The position numbers and the translations under genes are program-made. The notes beneath the pieces were generated by a model. It was given only the letters and a program-made list of their open reading frames with translations, did not search any database and was not told the DNA's origin. This document shows positions 42,001 to 54,000 of a stretch of 64,000 nt of DNA, piece by piece (positions within the stretch are counted from its first letter, which is position 1; every line of letters begins with the position of its first letter). The DNA comes from Sinotaia quadrata (taxonomy: Eukaryota; Mollusca; Gastropoda; Architaenioglossa; Viviparidae). The stretch is from positions 3,792,501-3,856,500 of the forward strand of contig CM054181.1 in assembly GCA_028829895.1 (NCBI GenBank), read 5' to 3'.

Positions 42001-45000
42001 CATAACGTTCTGAAGCTGGACTCTGAATCTCGACTCGTTGATGACCTGTGCAATGCCTTTGCTTTTCTGCCCTGTTACATTTTTTTAGCATCTCTTTATC
42101 ACCAATGCTGGTGTACACTATGGGAGAAATACAAGAACTTGATTCCTGCTTTTCAGAAATTTTATTCCTGCACACTTGTTCATCACAAAGTTGATTTCTC
42201 AATACTTTCTTCTCCCTTGATTTTAAATGTAATCTTTCTGTATATTTTTTACAGATGTTTTGTAAACTTGCTTCTTTGGAACACTTTTCTGGGTCTGGCT
42301 GATTTCTTCTGAGGTCTGACTTATCAACATGATTGGAAACATGTTTTAGGGGCAAAAGATTATCAATAGAAATTGCAGTTTCCTCTCTGAAAGATTTTTC
42401 TTTTGGTTTAGTATATTTCTTTTTTTCCCGACGTGCTAAATTATGCATTTTGCTCTGAACAGTGTGAATTCCTTGAGAGTTGTTGTCTTTCTTTACAAAA
42501 TCCAAGCTACCCCTATATGCCAGATCACTATCTCCAACAATAGTGGAATCAGACATGTATTCTTCTTCTTCTAAATGCAACGACATTTTCATAGTTTTTG
42601 CTTCATTTTCAGAAGCAAAATCACAATTCTCCTCTCTTTTCTCATCATGTTTATTTTCAGCATATGAAGACATGGCTGAAGTGCAGCACTGCTGTTCTTT
42701 GGCTGATGAAAGCCATTCACTCACCCTGACTCGTTCGTTCAATTTGACTTTAATTTTGTGCACTTTAACCAGCATTATGCGATGACCTTTGAATTTCCCT
42801 ACAACAATGTAGTGAATCCCCTCTATCAATCTCTGACCAGGTTTTTTGCGATATTGGTTTTTATGTCGATCTCCTTTATAGTCCAGTTCTAGCACTCTAT
42901 CTTCATCCAAAAACCGAGAAAAGGTGTTTGGACCATAGTCGACTGATGCTCTCTTGGCTCTATGAGAATCGATTATTCTTGGTCTTATACGTTTTCTTCC
43001 TCTTAAACGTCTTACTTGTGATGCAATACATTCTTCAGACGAAACTATGCTATCGTCGCCTGACCAATCATCTGGCAATATCTCACTAGATCTCTGATCA
43101 CAAGGAAGCATCTGTGACGACTGTATATTCTTTGATTGGAATCTAGGAAACTGTTCCGTCTTTGATTTGTCTCTTTTAATGCTAATGCATTTTGATATTT
43201 CTTTTACAACAATTTTAGAACCTTTTTCGTCATTTTCATTTTTGGTATTTTCTAAAGGTTCCCTTAAATCCTGATTTTTGCTTTTACAATGACTAAACAT
43301 ATTAATTACTTTCACAGATCCAGCACCATTTGCTGTCGCTTTTGAGTTTTCAGAAGATGCTGGGGATGGTGAGTCTGCACCTGGAACTGGAGACAATGAC
43401 AGTGAATTTGAACTCTGGCCCGAGCCAGGTAGAATTTGGGGCCTGTCAGGGGCAGCACATTTGTCATCTTCCAAGGATGATGAACAATAAAGTGCATCAA
43501 ATGCCGGGCAGTTTATATCCTGACAGACCCGTTGTGGTAAAAAAGACTCAGGCTGACTCGTCTCGTCTAAAAAAAGATCATCGTTGGTTGAAGTGTCCAT
43601 CATTTGTGACAAAAAAACACTGCTGCCACAATCATCTTGTGATAAAAATTGATCAGGTGTGGAATGTTGTTGATAAAGAGTCTGCTGGTCTGCTGGGTGA
43701 TGAGAAAATGGACTGTGATGACTGGAAAGAGCAGAGCACTGGCTGTTTTGGTTCATATCTGTAGGATAAGTGTTAACATCAGTCCCTATAAACTGACCTT
43801 GTGTGTGGAATGAATTCTGACTGACTCCAGCTTGATTCTGTGGAATAGACTGATGCACGTGGCCAACTGCTGATGCAAGATAAGACCCTGAGTGATGGGG
43901 CTGAAAATTAGCACTGTGTCCTAAAGTCTGTCCAGATGTAAAAGTGCAAGGATATCCCTGTATTCCTGGCTGAGGGAACTGTCCTGGGCTGTTGCGGAAG
44001 CCATTAGATGAATTATTACGACTGCTATCATTGTGGGTAGATGAACGGTTCTGATCTCCTGTCTGCAGTATAAAGTTATTGCTGTAGTTGAAAGCAGTGT
44101 TATATTGCCCATGACCATGTGAGGGGTAGCCATGAGGAAATGGGCGAGTGGTGGAAGCTGATGATGATGTGCTACTCTGGCATGTTGAAGGTGTTGCAGA
44201 AACTGGCAAAGACATTAAAGAAGCTGAAGATGTAGACTGAAATGCAGATGAGGTCGATACTGGAGTCCAGGATGGGTGTGTGTGGCTGAAAGAGGAGACA
44301 CCAAGATATGGAGATTTCTCTTCCATAGGCTGATCTCTATTATCATCTTTTGTGGTGGTGTAGTTACAACCTTCGGCACTGCTAAAAATTTGCCTCTGAT
44401 ACAAGCCTCCATAATACTGTGGACCCCACTGCTGTGAGCCATCACCCTGTCCTGATCCTGTCCAGTATCTTGCAGAATTACTTTCATTGGAATCTGATCC
44501 CCAATTTTCTGGTACAGATTGGGCTGTCCAGATTGGATTCATGCCAGAGTCATCTAGGTTTCTTGGTTTGACAGATCTGTGTGAAAACTCTGCTTTGTCC
44601 ACTGGATGCTCCGGACTTCCATCAAATAATACTGACGTCTTAACTCTGTCAATATTTTTTGGCAAACATACAACAGAACTGGAATGTGCAGGTGCAACAA
44701 TGTTCATGTGTTGATCTAAGTTAGAATTGTCAGCAGCAGGCATGTTATCCATAACTTGTGTAAATTCTTTGGATTGCCATTTTTCACTATATGCCAGCCA
44801 CTTACCTCCTGCCACGACAGAACCACCCACTCTTGTAGTCTCTGTCTGGGATGCCATATCCATTCCTTTCCCTGTCCTCATTTTGACCTCACAGGAAACA
44901 TTAGCCTTCTTACTGGGCACCCGTGTTCGAACCTTTAAACGCTTACACTTAGGGCCTAAAAGACGCTTGCAGACAACCTGTTTTGCTGTGGCCTGTGTAC

Positions 45001-48000
45001 GCGAGGATTGCATTATGATGACATTCGAAGCAGTCTGATTAAGCTTTTGTTCACCATTCTCTTGCAAAAGTTTGATTTCACCTGTCTGAGGGTCAATAAG
45101 TGAATTGTGTTGTGGACTAGGAGAAATGCTTTTGTCTGCCTTTCTATTTAAAAGGGTGCTACAAATGTTGGAAATTTCATTAGCGGAGAGGCAATTGAGG
45201 CGAACCAGCTCACGGCCAATCTTGAGCAAGCTGTATTTTCTCGCATCCATTGGATGCATTCGTACAACCTTCACCTCATCTTCATTATGTGCAAAAACTC
45301 CTCTAAGCTTCATCCTTTTAAAAACTGCAGTAGGCACATGGAAAGTGTAGGTGTAGGCTGCAGCCGAAGGGGCACAACTCCCATCACCTGAAAGATGGCG
45401 TATGTGATGATTCAGCCCCAGCTTTTTCATTCGCATTTGCTTTCCAAGGCGTTCACACTCAACCTTTCTGCCAAGTGACTCATTGCTGCTAGCAGAAGTT
45501 GATGGTGTCGAAATGACACTGCTCCAGGAATCATCACCTTCTGTATGACTTCCCTTGACTGTTTTGTCAAGCAAACAGTTTGGTAAGCCCCAAATGTTCA
45601 TTGGTGGAGATGAATCCAGGTCACCCGTAGATAGCAAATCAGAATCATCAACTGACACACTCCCAGTTATGTTAATATGAGGAGACAATTGCCTTGGTGA
45701 TGTCTTGACCTGGCCAGAAGACAGATCCATGTAAGTCTTAACTTCTTCATCCTTGGGCAGACTAATGGTAGGCGATGGTATGGAGGTAGGAGTGGAAATG
45801 GGAGTGGGATTAGGAGAAGGAGTAGATGTGCAAGTTGACGGATCTACATTAGATACAAAGTTATATAAGTTGGACAAGGCAGCAGAACTGTGAACCAGGT
45901 TAGTTCCTGTGCCACTGCTGTTACTGAAATGTCCTGATCTTCTTTCTGGCAGTTTGAACTCATCAGTCTGCTTCAAGCTAGTGTCAGATGCTTCCAATTT
46001 CTGAGCACTCGATACACAAGAACCAGAACTATAATCAGATGACACACTTCTGGCAAGCTGGGTTGATGCTGCTCCAGGATGCTGACAGACCATCCCATAG
46101 TTTGTGGCCCCAGCATCTGGTGCTTCCAGAAGAGATTGAAGGGTTGACAGGTGTTGCTGATTTGGGGCTCCATCCTGGTTGTTCAAAGCTACAGATACAT
46201 GGGAGCTGTGAGAGGAAGAACAAGAAGACCAGGAATTTGGCGGAGACCCATGGGGAACTCCTGATCTGGGACTACCGAGTTCTCTTGGAGACTGATATGA
46301 TAGCATTGATTTTGGCACAGAAGAATGTGGAACACTTCCTTCTGAATGCCTCCGTATGTTTGCAATGCCTGGGTAAGAAGTGGTACCTACCAAGGGTTGA
46401 GCAAAGGTTCCTTGCTGCTGGGGACTTGGGCTTACATAATGTGATTGCATGTACGGACCTGTTTGTTGATAACCAGTCATGCTGCTGTTTTTGTTACCAG
46501 CATTCTGGTAGTAAGGAGGAGACATACGAGAACAAGGTGGAGAAGGGCTGAAAGCTGGATGGTTTTGGTTAGGACTGTACTGGAATCCTGTTTCTTCTTG
46601 CCTACTCTGACCTCCAATATTTCCTTGGCTGTGCTGTGGACTGAATGGTTGGTGCTGAGGATTTGTAAAATACCCATAGCCACTGTTAGAATGATGGCCT
46701 TGCCCTTGGACGATTCCACCATTTCCATACATCCCTGGATATGGTCTGTGAGGTGGTGACTGTACCAAACCCACTGCGCCAACAGTTTCATGGCCTGAAT
46801 AGGAAGATAACCCAGCAGTGCTTGGAGTGGGTCTATCTCCGACCCAAGGGTGTTGTCTGGGACCATAGCTCTGGGGATATCCTCCCTGTTGTTGTTGTTG
46901 CCCAAGGGACATCATACTTCCATAACCTTGAGATGGAGGAAATGCAGCAAGCTGTTCACTACTTGAAGTTCCTGTCACTGTACTAAGCATTTCAGGACTA
47001 GTGGACACAACTGGACCCCTTACACCAAGTCTTCTTTTAGATGATTTACCAGAAGCTGCAGGCAAATTACAAAAGTGAAGATAAAATATGAACACTGATA
47101 CAGAGACAATATTTGAAAATTTTAGAAAGAAATACAAGTGTATAAAAAGACGATTTTATTTAATTTTTAAAAGATTTTTCATAAGAGTATTCTTTTATAC
47201 ATTTATGCACACATGCGCACGCATACACACACACACACACACACAAATAACCCCAAACCCAGGCAAATTTCTCCCAAACATTTCTGTCTTGATGAAATCT
47301 TACTTAGCAGCTAATAAATAAAAAGAGCAAAATAATTTTTAATTAGTTTATGAAACTTACAGTATGAAAAGAAAACATTAGGAAGAGCGAGCTTTGTGAA
47401 CATAAGGATGAACAAAGTACTTAATAATTATGATATTGCTTGCAAAAGAAAAACAAACCTAACAGTAAATGAGTTGTGAGAGTCAAATAAAGACCACATT
47501 CGAGAGCAGTTCAAATTGAATATTTCTGTGACAAGTACAGACTTTGTTAAAACAGGAGTTGTGAGAGTCAAATAAAGACCACATTTGAGACTAATTCAAA
47601 TACAATGTTCCTGTGACTCAAAGTGTAGACTTTGTTTTATTAGAAGAGGAGCTTCTTGAAACTTCTGCTTAACAATTCCAATACAATATTTCTGTGGCTC
47701 TAAATGTAGACTTTGTTGCATTAAAACAGGAGCTTTGAAATATTATATGCAAAATTACTTAGAATAATATAGTTTTGTGAAGAAATGTTCACATAAAAAG
47801 CCAAATTTTCATTTTCCCCTTTCATAACATGGTTACTAAGGAGCTAGTGATGGTTTTTCATTTTCTGTTTACCAGCTTACCTGTTCTGCTTTATAGTATA
47901 AAGACATTTTCTTCATGACTTAAAGAGTTTTACTGGACTGTTTCTATTATTTGTTTTTTCCTATTAAAAAGGAGATAGTTGTAGATCTAAGTAGATATTT

Positions 48001-51000
48001 TAAATATTATTTATATTTTAGAGCGTATGGAAATGATGATAAGGACTTGGGCACTTCCTCTTTCTACCTGAATGTGTATGTTAGGGTTGCAGTTGTCAAA
48101 GGTCAAGACTAGAGAAAAAGCCAAACAGTATTTGAGGCCCACTGATTTTTTCAAAACTGTGTTTTACAGTAAACTTCATAGTCTACCTGTGTGAGTATTT
48201 ATATATACAAATGCTGTGTTAATGGGGAAAAACAAACCAGTATTTTCAAAGAAAGGTATGACCTTAATGTTGATAAATTGTATTGATTTTGTGGACTACT
48301 GATGTATGGAGGAATTCTTCCAGTTCTAAGTATTGATAGATTCAAGAAAATCTCTTTATAATAGAATGTGGACTAAAGCCTTTATGTACATTGACAGGCT
48401 CAGAGTTATTACTAGTTTTATTTTAAAAGTATTTAATCCATGAATTGAGCAGCTGCTGGGTAAACTTTGTAAAGTGAGAATGTTATATACATATATTAAT
48501 ATAAAATATAAAAACTGTTCAGCCAAGTCAGAATGTTTGAACTGATGAACAAGTGGCTAAAAATAAAAGATATAAAATTCAGACAATATGTCTGGGACAA
48601 GCCAACAAAGTTTGGAATTAAATTATGAGTTCTTGCAGATGCTGTTACAGTTTACACTTATGACTTCAAAGTTTATATGGGAAAGAAAGATAATAAAAAT
48701 GAACCATACAGCTTGCCTTATAGAGTAGCTGTGCATTTGTTAACAGTCATCATTAGTGAAATGATGATAATAATTATCACTACTATAATACCTTTAATGA
48801 AAACAGCCATCAATACTTAAGTGAAGATAAGATAACAATAATTATCACTACTATAATACCTTCAATGAAAACAGATATCATTACCGAAGTGAAGATAAGA
48901 TAACAATAATCATCACTACTGCAATACCTTCAATGAAAACAGATATTACTGAAGTGAAGATAAGATGACAATAATCATCACTTACTATATCTTCAATGAA
49001 AACACTCATCATTAGTGAAGACAATAATCATATGGCAGTAATTATCCCTATTAAAATACCTACCAACAACATCCATTACCAATGAAGTAATGATGACAAT
49101 AATCATCACTATTAAATGCCTTCAACAAATAACAACCATCACAGGCAATGATAATTAATTAATTTTCAGCAGAATATCCTTCTATTTAGCAGCCATCATT
49201 ACTGAACTGATGATGATAATAAACATAAAAAATGCCTTTCATTAGCATCTATCATTACTGAAGTGATGACTGACAATAATCATCACTACTAAAATGTCTT
49301 CCACTAAAATGCATTCCATTTACAGCCATTATTACTGAAGTGAAAATGACAATAATAATCATTATTAAAATGTCATCCATTAACAGCCATCATTATCAAG
49401 GTAGAGAGTCACAAGGAGATAAGTGAAGTAACTGGAGTCTGAAAATGGCAGCTGCCAAATATAAAACAAAGTCAAAAACAAATCCTGTTGTTCGAATGGG
49501 TTATCAAGAATGGCATCTAGAAAATCAAATTATTCACAATTCATGACATAAACTATTAATCTTGATCTACGGCTAGCATAAAGTGAATACAAGTAGATAT
49601 ATGTATGAACCTAAATAAGTAACAAGCTTTAATTACCAGGCTTATTGTCGGATGCACCATCAAGCTGAGGGATTAATGCAATCTCATCATCACTACTATC
49701 CATGATGTGATCATCATCTTCTAATGTACTGTTCCAGGTGGCATTAAGTCCTTCCAAGTTAAAATCCTCCCTAGATATTACAAAGAAAATAAAATATCAA
49801 CATCAAAGAAATAATGAAATTAATTTCTGAAACGCATTTGTTGGTGATTAGTTGGTGATTTTCTGTATAAAAAGAATTAATGCTACTCTCCAAACCTTAA
49901 TCAATTTAAACTTGTCAAACTTTTACCCTGTGGTGCACTTACTTTTCTTTGTTCTTATTTTGCTCCTGAAGTCCCCCTGCAACCTTCTCAACTACAACTT
50001 GGGACATCTCCAATGTGTCTTCTTCATCCTCCTGAAGTCCCCCTGCAACCTCCTCAACTACAGGTTGGGACATCTCTAACGTGTCTTCTTCAACCTCCTG
50101 AAGTCCCCCTACAACCTCCTCAACTACAACTTGGGACATCTCCAATGTGTCTTCTTCATCCTCCTGAAGACTTTTGGCATCTGGTGGCAGTGCAATGGTC
50201 TGTCCAATGATGCTGTCTTGTTCTTCCAAGGATGCAACATGCACTGCACTGCACTGTGATGATGATGGAGAATTCTCATCCATCAATGCTGACAAAATGT
50301 CCAAAAGTGATTTGTCTGTTCGAGCCTCATTGTCTGAAGCAAATAATAAAAACATGAACTCTTCATTCAAAATGGCACATTGCATTACTAAGACAGGTCA
50401 ATGACTAATAACAGATGGAATCTGATGTGAATAGGTATATTTATGCATAAACAACTTTGAATATTATTTTCAAATTCTGCAATCTTTATTTTATTTACTT
50501 TTTTTAAATTTTACTTTTCTCAAAATGACATTTTTGACCTAATGATCATCAAACCAAGCCCGCTTTTGAATAATTTTAATTATTCAATATAACTGTAATT
50601 TGGCAATGCTCATCAAGTGTACAGTTAAGTTTTATGGGTGGATTAAAGTCTGTATGCAATTGTTTTAAAATAAATATTTTGAAATTTAAAATTTACATAG
50701 TGTGACAGAGTGGAGTTATCTGTCCCTACTTTTTAATTAAATATATTACTTGTTTAACCCGTTCGCCGGCGGCCATGTTTTGACGCTTAACGATAACTGA
50801 ATGGGTCAGTGTGCTAAAAAATTTAAAGCGACTGTAATTATCAATGGATTTTAAAAATTTAAATTACTACCTATTATAGACATACTAAGGAATCTTAAAA
50901 GTATTTTTTAAATTTTTTTCGAATTCAAAAACAAAGAAATAATACAAAGATTTCTTATCTTTTTGTTGAACTTGGGAACATTTTCACCGTTTTTTTTTTT

Positions 51001-54000
51001 TTACTAGTCTACTAAATAATTAAAAGCAAGCATAATTCGTACAATTCTAAAATGATTTTCAAAATAAATATTATGGGGGACATTTTAAAAATATTTATTT
51101 AATTTTTTAACGTTTGCTTATTATTATTTTAAATTCAAAAATAAATAAATAAATAAAAAGTTTTCTTACCTTTTTCTTGTGTTGACCTTCGTCAATTTGT
51201 TAGATGTTTCCTTGAATAAAATCCGAAAGAAAACGATTTTTGTTGATTGCCATTTGAATATATGGTATAAATAATAATTTATCTTGTGTAAATAAATATT
51301 ATTCTGGGGAAATTGGTTGATTTTGAACAAAACGAAAGAGTCATATGAAAACCACGAGGGTTCGGTTTGAGACTGATCGGTTTTTTTTTTTTTATTATCA
51401 AATGGTCACATCCAAAAATTCAGTAGGCCTGTCGAATTTCATCTACAATATGTTAAATTAATTTACACAATAAAGTTCTTTAGGTAGGATCAGGCAATCA
51501 ACTAAAAATCGTGTTTGAAACGTGCAATGTATAATTCCAAACCGGTTCAAAATGGCGGCTCAGCTTCTTTACAAGCGAGGGGTGACTCGGGATTTCTGAA
51601 CTTTGTAATGGAAAATACCTTTCTAAAATTAGTTAGCCAATGATAAAATTAGAGCAGATTGGCTGCTGAACACAAACATATCTTTCTCCTTGACCTTGAT
51701 TGGTATTTTTTTTTAAGTGGCTATCGATAAAAATAGTATCATAACGACGTCATAACGACGTCCACGAGGTTTCGGGTGGAGACCGAACGGTTTTTATTTT
51801 TTATTATCAAATGGTCACATCCAAAAATTCAGTAGGCCTGTCGAATTTCATCTACAATATGTTAAATTTATTTACACAATTAAGTTCGTTAGGTAGGATC
51901 AAGCAAACAACTGAAAATAGTCCTTGAAACGAGCCATGTGTAGTACAAACTTCGGTTCAAAATGGCGGCTCAGCTTCGATAAACGTGAAGTGTCTGGGGA
52001 TTTCCGAACTTTGTAATGGAAAATACCTTTCTAAAAATAGTTAGCCAATGATAAAATTAGAGCAGATTGGCTGCTGAACCCAAACATATCGTCTGCTTGA
52101 CTTGATTGTTATTTTTTTTAAGTGGCTATCGATGTGCGCACGCGCGAACCTAACTCGGTAGCGGGCCAGCGAACGGGTTAATGTCAACATGACATAACTT
52201 TTGGATACTGTGTTTTTTTAAGTACCAGAATTAAAATAACTCATGAAGAGAATGTGCTAGAACTTGCTGATGTAATCCAAACTGGTTTTATGTGGATGAG
52301 TAGTTTTATTATCCAATGGTTGAGATTTACAAAGAACGAGACCAGCCAATGGCCTGAGATCAAAGTTTAACTGCTGAAATAATTATATTTTCTAATCACT
52401 TTGGTGTGGCTGAAGTCCAGTCATGAAAGGCGGTTATTAACTTAATGGTGAGTTAACTGACTGATTGAAAGAGAATTGATTAGAAATATTTCAGGCATTT
52501 TGCTACTAATATATTACATTTGCATTTTATGTAGAGTTGTATTATGTGAGTAGACTATTACTTATACAACTGTGAATTATGATGCTTTATTATGTAGTAT
52601 GTTAAACACATGACATTGTTTCTAGTGAACACATGCATAAATTATTATTGTATTTATTATCTGTTGCAGGAAACTGTAAATTGAGACTCGAATGTAAGAA
52701 AGAATGGAATTAGAGATGATAAAGTGGAAAATTTAGCAATTGTTCCTTGATTATATTTTACAGGGAAGAAGCAGCCTTTCTAGATTTTCCCTGATTGCTG
52801 GAATTTCAGATTTTCTTCCTGGTTCATTGGTTTATAAACTGTTATGACCATGGTAGATTTGAGAAGTCTCTATCCCAGCATAAGTGTAAGGATACATGGC
52901 ACCTGTTAAAATATATCAGCGAGAGTGCTTGACTAGAACGTGGAATTTCTGGTATAAAGAAGTTACTGGAAATAGCTATGTTGTTGTTCTGCTTGAGTTC
53001 CTAATATGGTGAAAGACTGCCCAGATTAGCTTCAAGAGAACAGTGGGCCGTGGAACTTTCTAAAGTGTGCTAGAGGGAACTAATATGGAGAAAGAATGCC
53101 CAGATTAGCTTCAAGAGAACAGTGGGCCGTGGAACTTTCTAAAGTGTGCTAGAGGGAACTAATATGGAGAAAGAATGCCCAGATTAGCTTCAAGAGAACA
53201 GTGGGCCGTGGAACTTTCTAAAGTGTGCTAGAGGGAACTAATATGGAGAAAGAATGCCCAGATTAGCTTCAAGAGAACAGTGGGCCGTGGAACTTTCTAA
53301 AGTGTGCTAGAGGGAACTAATATGGAGAAAGAATGCCCAGATTAGCTTCAAGAGAACAGTGGGCCGTGGAACTTTCTAAAGTGTGCTAGAGGGAACTAAT
53401 ATGGAGAAAGAATGCCCAGATTAGCTTCAAGAGAACAGTGGGCCATGGAACTTTCTAAAGTGTGCTAGAGGAGCACGTGAAGAATTGACAATTGTATTGT
53501 CAACATCATAACAGACAATGTTATGTACAAACTATTATTGCTTATCTCTCTATAACTCCATTTCTGTTGACAATTCTATTGTGATCATAACAGACAATGT
53601 TATGTACAAACTATTATTGCTTATCTCTCTATAACTCCATTTCTGTTGACAATTCTATTGTGAACATCATAAGAGACAATGTTATGTACAAACTATTATT
53701 GCTTATCTCTCTATAACTCCATTTCTGTTCTATCATAGGAATGATTCTGTGATTTATACTGATGCTAATCTGCTGAATTATGGCAGTAATTATCCCTATT
53801 AAAATACCTACCAACAACATCCATTACCAATGAAGTAATATTGGACTGTATAAGCATTGAAATTATTCGAACGTAGTTTCATGGAAATATTGATGTCAAA
53901 TAATCTTTTCATCATATCTGTTATATAATTGCTGATTTAATAAATTTATTGACCTTCTTACACATATTGATAACCAAATGTTAGAGAGATAGTGGCTGGA

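Larger units (their letters stand above)
47056..49636. other. REV3L intron (2,581 bases)
   Basis: Holds a short (CA)n near 47225-47245, an 85-90-base repeat (47470-47745) and a diverged array (48750-49410). Nothing else recognised. Confidence 0.65.
50700..52960 (+). mobile_element. LTR-like dispersed repeat, copy 2, interrupted
   Basis: Starts TGTGACAGAGTGGAG and resumes after the 50758-52177 insertion. It aligns by eye with 32852-33600: GTCCAGTCATGAAAGG, GATTAGAAATATTTC and GTGGAAAATTTAG correspond to copy 1 segments in order. Its end is unclear. Confidence 0.45.

Noticed and set aside
43330..43764. Plus-strand open frame of 144 codons inside the giant exon
   Set aside because: Shadow of the REV3L frame, with no recognisable domain.
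45988..46551. Plus-strand open frame of 187 codons inside the giant exon
   Set aside because: It lies wholly opposite the REV3L coding frame, has no family match, and such shadows are expected opposite Ser/Gln-rich coding sequence.
47056..47137. In-frame extension of the giant exon to an ATG at 47137
   Set aside because: The acceptor at 47056-47057 joins in phase with exon 7 (IPQLDG block). The upstream codons give a hydrophobic, AT-rich intron translation.
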